Source: Phoronis australis (taxonomy: Eukaryota > Phoronida > Phoronidae). Taken from it: 64,000 nt of DNA. This document shows, piece after piece, positions 24,401 through 36,215 of this stretch; positions within the stretch are counted from its first letter, which is position 1, and each line of letters opens with the position of its first letter. The notes under the pieces were generated by a model that saw nothing but the letters and a program-made list of their open reading frames with translations, was not told the origin of the DNA and made no database searches. The stretch lies in assembly GCA_002633005.1 (NCBI GenBank), contig NMRA01000031.1, forward strand, positions 806,996-870,995, read 5' to 3'. The position numbers were made by a program, and so were the translations under genes.

Positions 24401-26434
24401 TAGCTTTTTTGGCAGGCGTACTCAGTGTATTCCACGTTGCTCGAACGGCTAGAAAAAATACGGCCACTCAGCTGTCTGTTTTACAATCCCTAAGGACGTT
24501 GAAATTTGGAAGCGTTGGGTCATTGTCATACGCCGCTACTAAAGAAAATATGTCCGTGTAAAATTTATAAATTTTTTCAAAAAATTATAATCGACCAGCC
24601 AGGCTGTGTTTTCATGACTGCGGGTTGAAAGATGATGCATATTTCTTTCCAAAAAGGTCAGGGCCCTTCTTCACTCGATTTTGGGGCCGAATATCGGCCT
24701 TATTTCCCTCTCAAAAATACTAAAAAATCCCCCGAAATTCCACCCTAAAAATTCCCCTAGTGATTAAAAAGTAGTTTCCCGCGAAGCTCAAATCACCTGT
24801 AACCACACAGGTGACAATTTGAAAGAGCACAAAATGCTTCCTGAGACAGAGCCTATGAAAGCTTGCAACAGCAGGGCGGAGGTGCTATTGATGATGATTG
24901 GGAGGTAGATTTTCCCCGTCTCGGCGAAAAAGTTCCCTTTTCTGAGACACCTTTCCCCTCGGATAAACAAGGCCTCTAAAGAAACATGATAACTATGCTT
25001 GCTCAGTCTAGTTAACTGAAATAGACGTAAGAATTATTAAAACCAAGAAAGCAGAATTGATGGTCAAATAATTACTTGTGAATGTGTGCACGGGAGTGAA
25101 TGAGAACCTGGTTATAATCATGCGAAAGCGATTTCTGGGGCTGTGCTCATTTGTTTTTCAAAAATTAAAAAATGGTTGTCCTTACCTCACTAGGAATTAG
25201 GCTATGCTTGATGTTAATATTCTTGATCAACAAATTAAACCAGATGTGACTAATTGCATATGAGAGCAAAATGTGATGAGACACCATTGTCAAAAACATC
25301 TTCAACTCGTCAACAATACAAGCAGATGACCTGGTTTGTGTAGAAAGCATTTTTATCACCAATTTTCAAGAAGAAACGTAACACTGCATTCAGCATAATA
25401 CCTAATCCGTAACACTATGATCGCCGCAGTTTGATCATATTTACGTTTCACGTTTCAAACCTAGTTTTCAGAAAAAAGCTTATACCCTTTCGTAGACAAC
25501 TCTTTGGTGTATTGACTTGTTCTCTCATGTATTTTTCTACATCGCTGTGGTTAATTTCCGACACAGTTTTTTAAAAGATTTACTATCCAGGTTGGACTCG
25601 AAAGACTGGCCATTTAACTCGCGTAGTGTCAACTTCCGCTTTGTTTATCGCAGTGAGCCTCGCTTTGGATTTTAATGTCCGCCGCGTGAATTAGGTCTAT
25701 ACTTTTGGTTCTGTTGTACCTTACATATTGTGACTATTTCTTCAGGCTTACCACAAAGCAAATGAAGAGAGAAAGAACTACATGCTGGAAATAAACTCTG
25801 GGAAGTACAAGGTGGATCCATATAAAAACCAAAAGAGAACAGCGTCGCGAGACGATGCCGCATCTAAAACACCTCGTGAACGGTAAGCCAAGCACGAGGT
25901 CTTTCAGTTTGTTAATTAATTGGTGCATAGGTCACGATCGATGTATCGTCTGCATTGCGATGAATCTCTCAGCGTACAAACTGTTCATTCCCTTGGTTAG
26001 ATTAGATAGGAAATCTCACTACTTCTATTTACTAGTTGAATAACTGGAGGCATCTCTTCAATAAACAAACGATTTTTGTCCAACCTTTGGCAACAAGATT
26101 TTCAGCTGTGCCCATGAAAACTGGACTTTTATGTTCTGAAAAACACGCTATTTAAACAACTGGGCAACCTAACTTTGGGCTTGGTGACTTGTTTTCCTGA
26201 CTCGCACCCCTCTAATGAGTGGTCTTTGGAGGCTTAGGTATTATATCTCTGGAAAGACAGTACTTTTTTACCTCTCCTGGTCCTAACTTTATCCTTTTCT
26301 TTAATAGCAATATCCCTGAGGATCAAAGAATCATCGACCCGAAGCGAGGCCCAATCAAGAAAACAGCTGCAGTGCAAAGGTTACCTAAACTGGACAATGA
26401 GTCAAGTCACTCCAACACTCCAATATCCATGTGA
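18408..26434 (+). CDS. CCDC169: Coiled-coil domain-containing protein 169
   Basis: Seven coding exons: 18408-18484, 19629-19711, 20577-20690, 22750-22799, 23711-23806, 25746-25882, 26308-26434. GT-AG sites and phases agree throughout, total 684 nt (227 aa plus stop). The protein starts MADVEVVDEYELERL and is hydrophilic and helical. Blocks shared with vertebrate CCDC169 as recalled: NEWKTRYETQ and LHEKVEE (exon 3), MLEREKQSLAGQL and LDQESK (exon 5), AYHKANEERKNYM (exon 6), DPKRGPIKK (exon 7). No signal peptide or membrane segment. The biochemical role of the family is not established; a structural coiled-coil function is likely. Exon 4 (17 aa) is short and less conserved, but its phases and splice sites fit. 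The YY1-like context supports the start codon. Confidence 0.9.
18915..19460 (+). repeat. tRNA-derived SINE-like unit, ~390-bp tandem pair
   Basis: In CCDC169 intron 1. The segment around 18920-19075 recurs at about 19310-19455, 390 bp apart. Both copies hold a tRNA-like core (18985-19056 and 19372-19442) with A-box TAGCTGAATGG and B-box GGTTCGATTCC or GGTTCGATTTC. The acceptor stem does not pair well, so these are tRNA-derived repeats and not working tRNA genes. The first copy keeps the better pol III boxes. Confidence 0.7.
21047..21205. mobile_element. Palindromic MITE-like element rich in TTAGGGAC
   Basis: In CCDC169 intron 3. TTGCATGAAACAGTCCCTAA (21047-21066) is followed by its approximate reverse complement at 21107-21126. 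Several further TTAGGGAC/GTCCCTAA words lie up to 21193. The stretch could fold into nested hairpins. No coding potential. Confidence 0.55.
23978..24270. mobile_element. MITE with long (~85-100 bp) imperfect inverted repeats
   Basis: In CCDC169 intron 5. The ends are TGGCTAAAAATGAAAATTGA and, inward from the right, TGGCTAAAAACGAAAATCAA. Complementarity continues through ATAAAATTAATCTCATAACA (left) against its counterpart near 24200. A solo arm of the same family is at about 34766-34870. Target-site duplication not clear. Confidence 0.6.
24348..25699. mobile_element. Non-autonomous DNA transposon, TA-flanked, 1352 bp
   Basis: Terminal inverted repeats begin with 16 identical bases TAGACCTAATTCACGC and continue imperfectly (…AAACGAGGCT against …AAGCGAGGCT). 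A TA dinucleotide flanks both ends (24346-24347, 25700-25701), as for Tc1/mariner-type insertion. No transposase frame was seen. The right end lies only 46 bp from the first base of CCDC169 exon 6. Confidence 0.75.
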
Positions 26435-27920
26435 CATGTTCTCATATTGTTCACTGTAACACTGAAGGGCTGGTCCTGGTCTCTGGAGACTTGAGGAGAA
26501 TGTGCCTGCTAGTTGCATGGGAGCTAGTTCTCGTATTTTAGAACATACCTCTGCAGGGGAGGGAGGCAGTAATTTACAGCGTTAGGGCAAACTGTCGATG
26601 GTGACACAGAGGGGTGTGTAAAATCGTCAAAGGTGTGAAATTGGCAATGATGTGAAATTGGCAATGGCTAGGGGATATGTGAAATCTGTGATGATCGAAT
26701 TGGAGACATTGATCAAGTTTAAGTTGTCAGTGACTTTGCTTCCGTGCACCAATTATGTAAGAGGAGGACTTCAACAGCCATTTGTTTCATGGCTGACAAA
26801 ACTTGAGCTTGGTTGACGTTGCGACCAATTGCAAGGTGGTTAGCAATTGGTAATGACAGTGGCAGTATTGCCAATCAAATTTATACTTTAGTTCCACCTA
26901 ATTATTGTCTAGATACCTTTCAAGTCCCTCTATAACTGAACATAGAGCGTATAGTCGAGGTACAGTAAAACAGTACAAGACAAAAGTAATCAAACAGGAT
27001 ACAGTTTCCATGTCATGACGGCTAATTCTGTTAACGACGACAAAGACTGAAAATAGATATTAGGGCGGCAAAATTCTTGTAACAGAATGGTTCAGCCATT
27101 TTGATAAATTTTCTATTAATTCCGCTTTATTCTTTGGCGTGAGGGGAGACAACTCTGACAGTGAAACGTATTTCACCCAGCCGTTATGACGGAATTATGG
27201 TTTATTTTGTCTGAATACTGTATGTTGTAAAAGGAAAAATAGCCTCATGGCTGCTTGGTAAAATAGAGTTCAGAGGTCGTGTGGCCTCCACAAAGCTTTG
27301 TTCTTTGACTCTTCTTCCCGCGTGATATTAATCCTGGCCTCTCTGTCCCAAGCCTCTCGTGTACAATATTTGTTGTCATTTCTGATGAAGGGACAGTTAG
27401 TAGAGAATTAAATGTGTGTTACTGTACATATCTGTGTTATAGGTAATGTATATTTCATTCATGCGACTGTACGGGTAATCTGAATTGTGTCAAAGTGACT
27501 CCTTAACTTACCAGGTGCAGAGCATGTAATGCTTTGCGGAGGAATGGTACCCGGACTTGTCAAAAACTATTCATCTTGAGATGTGTTGTCCCATTTACTG
27601 AAGTGTTTTCCTTGCACTTTTCAAAGTGTTAAAGACTCATAGTTCCTGCCAGTTGAGTGGTTTGTGAATGGAAAATCGTATTTTCTAAGCCCATCACTGT
27701 GTGTTTGGTGGTTGTGGTTATTTCCTGCACTGAAGTCATTCATAGCGATGTAATTTATTTGGTCAGGTAAGATCTATATAAAGATCAAGCTAGATTTTTG
27801 TAGATTTTTGCAACAAAAAATTGTGTCGTTGACAATTGAATGAGGATATTGTCACAGTGTGCTGCCTATAGAACTGATCTCAGATAGCATACTTGTGAAG
27901 AGACATACTGTAGGTGCACT

Positions 27921-28055
27921 GATACGTACCAATGTGATTTGCCCTGGTGATGTCATCAGTGTAGTGATACGTACCAGTGTGATTTGCCCTGGTGATGTCA
28001 TCAGTGTAGTGATACGTACCAGTGTGATTTGCCCTGGAGATGTCATCAGTGTAGT
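27921..28055 (+). repeat. Minisatellite, 3 x 45 bp
   Basis: Three nearly identical units, starting GATACGTACCAGTGTGATTT at 27921, 27966 and 28011, each ending CATCAGTGTAGT. The unit length is a multiple of three and is open on both strands, giving shadow frames repeating VIRTSVICPGDVISV or TSPGQITLVRI. Its position in the 3' UTR argues against coding. Confidence 0.9.
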
Positions 28056-28528
28056 ACCTCTTTACACGTGACTACAGCTTAGGTCACCTCACAAAAAGGG
28101 AGCCCCAACTCAAAGTCAAAGGGTAATGAAAATTGTGACCACCGATGGTGTGGTGGAAAAATTGTGGCCGCTGGGAGCAGTAGCGAGGAGACTGTGGCGA
28201 CCAGGAAGGACACCTGTGGTGAGCAGAAGCAGCTCTGACAAGCATGCTAATGTCTATGACTTTTTGGTGTTCTTGGTTTGCATAGCCTCATTCTTGTATA
28301 TTCCATGTTTACAGTTGGTTTTGCTGTTGGATGTATTGTAAATGTGCCATACTGTATTACACTTAAAGCCTGCAGGTTTGCTGACGTTTGTTCAGTCAGG
28401 CGGCTTGTACATATACCCGTAAGTTGATGTATTGTGTAAGAAATTTTATTTATAATTGGCCTGTAATTAATGTACTATGATTTATGTGTTTTTACTTTGC
28501 TTAATCGTTTTCATTGAATGGGTATTTA

Positions 28529-28534
28529 AATAAA
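28529..28534 (+). terminator. Candidate polyadenylation signal of CCDC169
   Basis: AATAAA at 28529-28534 within TATTTAAATAAATTTG. It is the best-looking signal downstream of the CCDC169 stop codon, but it is a motif-only call. Confidence 0.35.
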
Positions 28535-28555
28535 TTTGTTATGCAGGCTTAGTAG

Positions 28556-31208
28556 TTTGAACAAATTAGATGAAACTCATGGGTCTCTCCAGTCCATGGT
28601 GTCAATCATCCTTTGAAAGTTTCACAATGTGTATACACACTACCATGTGGTACTTTTGGTTGTTGAACATTCCACGAGAGGGTGCTACTCAGAGATATGA
28701 ATTACTCCTTCCACTTTTCTCACTGAGAGTTTGTCAAGGTGAGGCCAACTACTAAGCTGTGGAAAAAAAAGCATACTGCCTTTGCGGGGGGAGTTAAGTT
28801 GACTGGGAAAATCATGCATTTAAAGTAGGCCGGGACTGGAAAACGTGCTGGCCAGCTCGGAGGTTACTTGGCTCGAGAGTCTGGCTTCTACTGGTTTTCC
28901 TACGAAGGGGCACCTTTTCTGACAACTTTCCTGTAAACTTGAAAGCGTGTCTTTTCCGACAATTCCTTAACAAGGGCCCTATTTAGGAGATTTGCCTTCA
29001 ATGCATTTAGCTTTCACTGATTTACAGAAAATTTTTAATATCCATAATTTTAAGTTTTGTTGCAAAAGGTATAGTGGTCTGACATGGCAGCTCTTCTTGT
29101 GCTGTTTCAGTAATGATGGCAGGTACATGAAAATTCATTTCAGTAATTTATTGGTCAGTTTTGTGTTAACTGTTGTAACCTTAGTTCTAACCAAAAGAGA
29201 ACATGAAATTGTTTATGCATGTATATATCTAAAAAAGAATTGTTGCCTTTAGTTTGAACATTTCTATGCTCACTCACGTTTTTCTGAAATATTTTTAAAA
29301 ATTACTTAAAAGTTAGTCTTACCGACATTTTCGAACCCCCTAGTAGTTTACGTGGGGGGTCACTCTACGGAATTGGTGTTTAATGAAATTATAGATAGAA
29401 CTGTCAAAGCTGTGAAGCTGAGGAAAATACTGAGCTAATTGCTTCTGCCTTTCTTAATGGGTCTTTCTAAAGTTTTTGACTTTTAATCGCTCAATTTCTC
29501 TGGATAAGCTGAAATTTACAGTTGTAGTTTCCATTTCTTTAAAAATTTAGGAAGTCTAAAATGGTTCCAATTTCTGGGGTGTCCTTTGGGTCTGGTCAAG
29601 GTCAACTATTTACAGTTTTTTGATTTTGTGAACTGTAGCCCTAGCGCATTCATACGCACACTATAGATGTCGCTCTTGTTTGTGTTTTTATTGTTGGCCC
29701 AGCGGATTACACGCTGATAATAATACCGTAACAGTGGTTCGTAAAACTTTATTTATGATACGTGTACGTGATACGCATACGTTTATAATAGGTTATACGG
29801 TTACGTTATGTTATACGTGTAGGATATGTGATACGATTAAACCTGAAACAATTAATAAAGATAATACAATTTCTAATACCAATTGAAATACCAAATACAT
29901 CATACTAAAATACACAAAAATGTGTGTCTGATAACATATTCAACTCACAATTAGGCAAACACTACTTAGCAGAAACTTGTAGCTACGGAACAATTGCTAT
30001 GAATTAATCAAACAAACAAAGAACTGAGGATTAGTTGTTTCTAAACTGAAAACAAAATTAATACTACAGTCAAACATCAAGAAACAAAGTTGTCTCTTCC
30101 CAACGCTGGGTATCTGATATTTTTGAAGCAAGCAGCAGTCTCTCTCCAAAACATAAAACCCACAAACTTCCTCCAAAATGCTAGCTCACTCCTAGTTTAT
30201 GTCCAAAACAGTTCCTGAATAAAGTCCACCAATGAACCCAAGCCATTGCCAAATATTGTGTAGGACAATCAAAAGTTGAGTAATTTCCGTTGTGTAAATG
30301 ACAGATTATTGTCGTCCGAAATGCCTCACCCCAAGCTGACCAGTTTTAAAGAGTTAAAGTTACACAACTAGCAATACAAAGCACAGTGGCTATTATAAAC
30401 ATCCCACAACTGGTCAAAGACATGCGGTGAATCACTTCCTATGCACTCATAGGAGGTTACAAATTTTGGTAAACAATAAGATTCATTAATTATTCAACAA
30501 ATTAGACTAATTGTCTGCAGCATCATGTCACCAACAGTTGCATTCCAAATGGTGTTGATGCCACTCTTATAATTGTGTTTATTTATCGCTCATTTTCTAT
30601 TAGTGAATATCTTAATTGTTATTTCTAATGAGACTGCCGAATAAATTACGTCCTTGTTAATGTAAATAGACTGGCTTTAAATACAACTAAGAGGAAGTAC
30701 GTGGTTTCTCATAAATCTTCCAAGGTTTTGATGTCGGGAAATGAGCCAGTTCTTTTATTTTGCTTTGTATAACTATTCAAGATTGCCTCATGTGGTCATC
30801 ACATGTAATCAGTTTATTGGGGAAAATTCAGTTTTTGCAATTTTCTGAATATAACGCCCTTGTCTAGCTTAATTTCGATTTTGGCATATTAATATACATG
30901 TCTGAACATCATACAATATTTGAATTACAGAACAAACCTTTAGAATTATCACATCTAGTTGTTTTTATGGCCCTTGCGGATCTTTTAATTAAGATTACAA
31001 GATACTCAAAGACTTGTTTGTTGCTGCATTCACTTTTTTGATAAATATGTTCATAATTCACCATTTTCACATATTAATACATTTAACTTAATCAACCACG
31101 GATCCGTTCATCAACAATAAACTAAATCAACAACGTCATCTTTTACATACATCTCGTCTCAAATCTTTTGCAAAAGATTCAGTCTGCAATGCCTAGTCAA
31201 GTATTTTT
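28556..31208. other. Intergenic A+T-rich sequence
   Basis: No gene or clear repeat structure was recognised. There is a short run of GATACG/TACGTG words at 29757-29835. Confidence 0.5.
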
Positions 31209-32577
31209 ATGCGCCCACACATTTATATGTGGACGCATTATGCCACCATCTCCGTCCGTCCGTCCGTCCGTCCGTCCGTCCGTCCGTCCGTCCGTCCGTC
31301 CGTCCGTCCGTCCGTCCGTCCGTACGTACGTACGTACGTCCGTCCGTCCGTCCGTCCGTTCGTCCGGGCGGCGTCCGTGCGGCGTCCGCTGCTCTATCTC
31401 CAAAACTCTTTGACATACGCTCAAGAAATTTGGCATATATGTTCCATTCCTGAATGGGACGGCATGAGCGAACTTTCGGACGGATCCGACTACCGGTGTG
31501 CCCCCTAGTGGCAATTTTAGTTTTTTACGCTTACCTTTGTATCTTCAAAAGTCCTTAACGGATTTTCATGAAATTTAATATGTAGGCACTTATTAGTGAG
31601 ATGACGCTATCCTCCCGTTTTCGGATGGATTCGGCGTAGTTTGTGCTACATAGTGGCCATTTTTACTGTTTTCGAGTCTGTTTTTTTTTTGCGTCCACCC
31701 CTCTTTTAACCAAACCGCTCAAAGGTGATAGTGAAAATTGGCATGTATGTGTTTACTATAAAGAGGACGGTTGACGATGATTTTTCGACGATTTCGACTA
31801 GTTTGGGGCCTTCTAGTGGCAGTTATGTTTTTGTTGCGCCAATGGCTGTATCTCCTAAACCGTTCGCAGAATCTTTACTAATTTAGCAAGTGTATTTATG
31901 TGATGTTGACTACGGATGACGACGACTTTCAGACAGATCTGACTACTGCTGTGCCCCCTAGTGTCAATTTTAGTTTTTTCCGTTTAACTCAGTATCTTCA
32001 AAGGTCCTCAACAGATTTTCATAAAATTTTAAATATAGGCATCTATTGGTGTGATGACGGTATCTTCCTGTTTTTGGATGGAATCGAGGTATTTTGCACC
32101 ACCTAGTGGCCACTTTTGCTGTTTTCAAATCTTATTTTTGGTGTCCATTCCTGTATCAACCAAATCATTTGAAAATTGGCCTTTATGTTCTCAGTGTGAA
32201 GACCACCTTTGATGATGGTGACTGATTACTTCTTTCGCCTCCTAGTGGTAGTTTTGTTTTGCACCCATAGTTGTATCTCTTAAACCCACTGCAGGATCTT
32301 TACTAAATTTAGTTAGTAAGTGTATTTATATGAAGATAACAACAGACGACGATCACTTTCAGGCGGATCCAATGGACACTGTGCCCATTAGTGGCAATTT
32401 CATTTTATTCTGCTTTCCTTTGTTTTTCTGAAGTTCCTTGAGGACAGATTTTTATGAAATATGGTATGTTCCTGTTTTTGGATGGATTGTATGTTTTTGC
32501 GCCATTTAGTTTCCATTTTTATGATACAAATGAACAAGCCTAAGAGCACACCATTTGCAATGCATTCGTGGGCGCAT
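31209..32577. mobile_element. 1.37-kb repeat element with (CGTC)n and three internal tandem units
   Basis: 10-bp inverted ends ATGCGCCCAC (31209-31218) and GTGGGCGCAT (32568-32577). A (TCCG/CGTA)n microsatellite lies at 31251-31366. Three degenerate units of ~430-450 bp follow, marked by the phrase GTGCCCCCTAGTGGCAATTT at 31498, 31951 and 32381 (the last divergent). Long frames in the microsatellite are repeat shadows. No transposase or polymerase was seen. Confidence 0.7.
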
Positions 32578-33469
32578 TTCAACGTTCCGCGCTGCTCTTG
32601 TTAGTACAGGCTTCTATTAATGTTATACAGGGACCTTTAGAATTCGTTAAGGAACTACGAATATGCTATTATTCATAACGAGCTTCTCTTGTTGGTTTAA
32701 TTTAATTTGTATTGCCGCCCAATTGAAACTGACCTTTGACCTTCTTCTATCCATTGCACAACCCGTGCAGTGCATTTTTTTCTGCCGGCTCCGTGACCCG
32801 CTTACTTCTCGGGTCATTCACATAGTCTCCATTAGCTACTTGAGTGCATATCCTAAAAATCAACTGTCCAAGAATCCCCATAGAAATTTTTTAAGTTTAT
32901 GGAATCAACCCTTGCAAAAAGGCTGTGTTTCTGGACATTTCATTCGGAAGCTGCCTACAATTCGGTCCCTTTTTCTTATCCACTCTAGCTAGATGGATAT
33001 ACTAATTTCCAGCTGCACCTACATCTTTGAATATAGTCGAGTACTCTTCGAGGACAGGCCTCAGCAGAAAACAAAGAAATCGGTAGGAACGTATCGAAAA
33101 CTTGCATTTTCTCTTGACAAGGAAGGGTTTCAGCATTGCTGAGTCTCACAAAAATGTTGGTCTTGCGCGCACTGAGTTCTTTGAACCAATACCAATAAAG
33201 GTGTTCTACTGTGACAGTCACAAAATGCGTTCAATTGTGGACTTCGCTTCGTAACCCTAAGTACGGCATCCCCATGTGCCCAGGCATGTTCTCTTGAAAG
33301 CGATGTTCCGTACTAGTTATGTAGGATCATATTGATAAGTGAGCACATTTAGCCACGTATCAACAAAACTGTAGATTTTAATCCAATAAAGGTATGCAAT
33401 ATATATTTACGGAAAGTACAAGTCCTGTAGAATTTGATGTCTACTCCTTTACGAATTTGTCGTTAGTTG

Positions 33470-33815
33470 GGTTACGGGACCATATCTTTTAATAAAATTT
33501 AGCAAACAGGAAGATAACGTAATAGCAAAATAACAATGTCAATGACATGATCAATTTTTATTTCCCATAAATACTCAAGATTAGATTTCAAAAACGTTGT
33601 TGCAGTTTTATAAAATATATTTTTCGCTTTATGCAACTTCAGAGATTTTTTCGCGAAAACCAATGAAAGTCCTATTTTGATAGCCCCTCATACAAAGGTG
33701 GCACATTTTAAAAACACTTCCTTATCACTTTTTGAGACTGGTGCGCAAAGCATGCTATCAGAATGTTACATGTGGGATATGACGATCGGAAGTTAGCCAA
33801 ATTTGGACATTTTTG
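33470..33815. repeat. Dispersed repeat family C, copy 1
   Basis: Shares ordered blocks with 38790-39115 and 54890-55265: a TTTATGCAACT block, TAGCCCCTC, a GTGGCACATTTTAAAAACA-type block and a final AAATTTGGACATTTTTG. The blocks are old and diverged. The family A copy 2 element is inserted at its right edge. Confidence 0.55.
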
Positions 33816-34057
33816 CATGCGCGCACCCAGGGGGGCTAGGGGGCCCCAACGAGCCCCCCCATTTGGCGAAATGGGCAAAAAGGTCCGCCCCCGAGAGACA
33901 ATAAATTCCGAGGAAATGGGACAAAATTGCACTAAATAAGCCAAATGCTTCCGTTTTTTTTTTTTTTTTTTTTTAGTCCGCCCGCTCTTTTGTAAGCAAA
34001 AGGTCCACAACGCCGGGAATTCGAGCCCTCCCAAATTGAAGGCTGGGTGCGCGCATC
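33816..34057. mobile_element. Non-autonomous inverted-repeat element, family A copy 2
   Basis: 242 bp with 15-bp ends CATGCGCGCACCCAG and, inward from the right, GATGCGCGCACCCAG. The 5-bp direct repeat TTTTG flanks it (33811-33815, 34058-34062). The interior matches the reverse strand of the copy at 7468 and includes a T run at ~33953-33974. It lies within or at the edge of repeat family C. Confidence 0.8.
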
Positions 34058-34765
34058 TTTTGTAGGGTCCTACAATAACTTAAATTGTTAGATGTATGCC
34101 TAATTTACATGTAGTTAGTGTAGGCCTGCGGGACGCCCAAGTACTGACGAAATGACGGTGAGAACATGTGGAAAATCCCATGCGTTTCATTTTTAAAGCC
34201 AATAACGAATTTTAGATTTTGAATTCATCTTCGTGTTTTAATATTTTTGCTAGCCACATCTATGCTAGATTATTTTACTGCGTCTTGTCATCTTGTGACA
34301 CGTGACAGATACGGCTTATGAGATCCCCAAATCAAAGCAGTCGTAAATTCGAGCTTGTATTCAAAATCTCGAGCCCGTAGCTGAATCTATATCGGGGGCA
34401 CCGCGCCATGTTGTGCACGTCAAGGTGCATTATGTATGACTTACTAATCTGCATAATAATACTGCACGAGCAAGATATCATCACAATTATCCTGATTTCA
34501 TACGAAAATAGACAAGAAAACACTATGTCAAAGTGGGATCGTGTAAATGCGAGACACAATTACAGCACTTTAAGGCTGCCAAAAAAATAATGTCCTGTGT
34601 GTGAGTTGCTCGACATTCTTTGCCAAAAGAAGTGAACACACAATAAAACAGCAACACACGTCTATGTTCACTTTTTAGCGATAAATTTGCATGAATTGAA
34701 ATGTTGCTTGTCGAAAGTTATTCGATTCAAGAAATTTTAAACCAGCAGTTCCTTCTGTTTTGCTG

Positions 34766-34870
34766 ACTACAAACGAAAATTGAATTTATTAATCCTTTTA
34801 TTCACATAAAATCGGTCTCATAATATTCCTTTCCATGATTGGATTCTATTTCCGTTACTAACTAAAAACA
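34766..34870. repeat. Solo arm of the intron-5 MITE family
   Basis: Similar to the reverse complement of 24170-24270, sharing the 20-base word ATCGGTCTCATAATATTCCT and the following TTACTAACT context. No opposite arm was found nearby. Confidence 0.5.
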
Positions 34871-35439
34871 TTTCAGATTAAATTGGGGTTCGCCGACCCT
34901 AAAATTGTGAATTCGCGAATTTAAATGGGGCATGTGACTTGAGTTTTCGGCCCATTGGGTAACAATTCAAGGTCGGATGAGAGTGGTAACATTTTCAAAC
35001 CCCAAAGCGCTTCGGTTTTAAAAGAATTCAACGTTGACAGCTGGCAGTGGCTAAATGCCCTTTAATTTACCTTTTAAAAAGACACTGCGTTTTTGGATTC
35101 CGGTGAATGAAACGTGATGAATTGAACTAGTTCATTTTTCGAAATAAATACCACCATCATATGACTGAAATTCGAAACTAAAGGGCGTTCTACTTCAAAT
35201 TATAAACTCATCTGAAAATCTTTGAAAATCCCAAAACAGTGGAATTATTTTATTGCCAAAATTTTGTTGGAATATGTAACCCACTTCAAAAATCCCTTGC
35301 TGTATGAGACAAGATGATGCTACATGCTATGCTGTTATCTGAAGTTGTCTTATTATTATTTGAAAGTTCAAAATTATGGTGACATGTGGCCTTCTGAGTT
35401 TCGTCCTTCGCCAACTGATTTTAATATGTTCCGCCAAGT

Positions 35440-35579
35440 GTCGCCCCTGTTTGTTTACGATGCGTCGTTCAGAGGGAGTCTACAGTAACAGCCCAGTCAT
35501 TAACAGAAGTATGGCGCCAGTGTCTGAATGTGTGTGAACGGGATTTTTGGAAAAAGCTTTGAAATCTTCATGTAAAAGG
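35440..35579 (+). other. Possible non-coding first exon
   Basis: A locally less A+T-rich stretch ends in AAAAG followed by a consensus donor (GTAAGC at 35580). It has two short upstream ATGs that terminate quickly. It could be the first exon of the downstream receptor gene, 18 kb from the first recognised coding exon, or of an unrelated transcript. Weak evidence. Confidence 0.25.
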
Positions 35580-36119
35580 TAAGCAGTGATAAAATGGGAC
35601 CATGAGTAGATTTTCATGACTATTTACATGTCTGATGTCATGATGAATTTCGAATTTCCTTGCCGTACACTTGAAATCGGCTCAAATTATTTCGCCGACT
35701 TGGTGGAGCCGGCCACTGTCTGGAGACCTGTGTTAGGCAAGCTATATCAGTGAAGGCTGTATTGCAGTTTCTATCTGGGGTCGTGTTTGCTTTTGCGCTG
35801 ATTATCGTGATTAGAATGTGCTCGGTTTAGTTACTTTTGAAAACATACCGCATTGACAGCAAATTAGTAAGATTGGTTTTTAGCGTAATGTTACAAATTC
35901 GTTGTTTATTGAGCTTTGAATTCACAATCGGACATCCAATGACTGTCGATTTGTGTGAATTTTATTGAGAATGTGCACAGTAATCTGTGAGTGGTCCTTT
36001 GAATGGGGGTAATAACTATTACAACAGGTGTAAGAGTACCATCTGGCGATTGTGTACATTGGTCATCATATAACCTGAAAAAAACGGAATTCCCCATGTG
36101 GAACTAATGGATGTAGTCG

Positions 36120-36215
36120 CCCACCTTTATACTGAAAACATAATGTCATAATGTACAGTTAGTTAAGCCCACCTTTATACTGAAAACATAATGTCATAAT
36201 GTACAGTTAGTTAAG
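36120..36215. repeat. Exact 48-bp tandem duplication
   Basis: Two identical 48-bp units beginning CCCACCTTTATACTGAAAAC, at 36120 and 36168. No coding potential. Confidence 0.9.

Larger units (their letters stand above)
26435..28555 (+). other. Probable 3' UTR of CCDC169
   Basis: About 2.1 kb after the stop codon with no recognised exon. It holds a 45-bp x 3 minisatellite and ends near an AATAAA signal. Extent is inferred from the signal only. Confidence 0.45.

Noticed and set aside
27852-28071. Repeat protein encoded by the 45-bp minisatellite
   Set aside because: Open on both strands because the unit length is a multiple of three. It lies downstream of the CCDC169 stop within the inferred 3' UTR.
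31197-31514. Frames of Pro-Ser-Val-Arg or Asp-Gly-Arg-Thr repeats
   Set aside because: Direct translation of the (CGTC)n microsatellite in every frame.
32663-32992. Secreted-protein gene starting with a hydrophobic N-terminus (MLLFITSF)
   Set aside because: No continuing domain, no supporting splice donor, and it lies directly next to a repeat element. The composition is that of A+T-rich random sequence.
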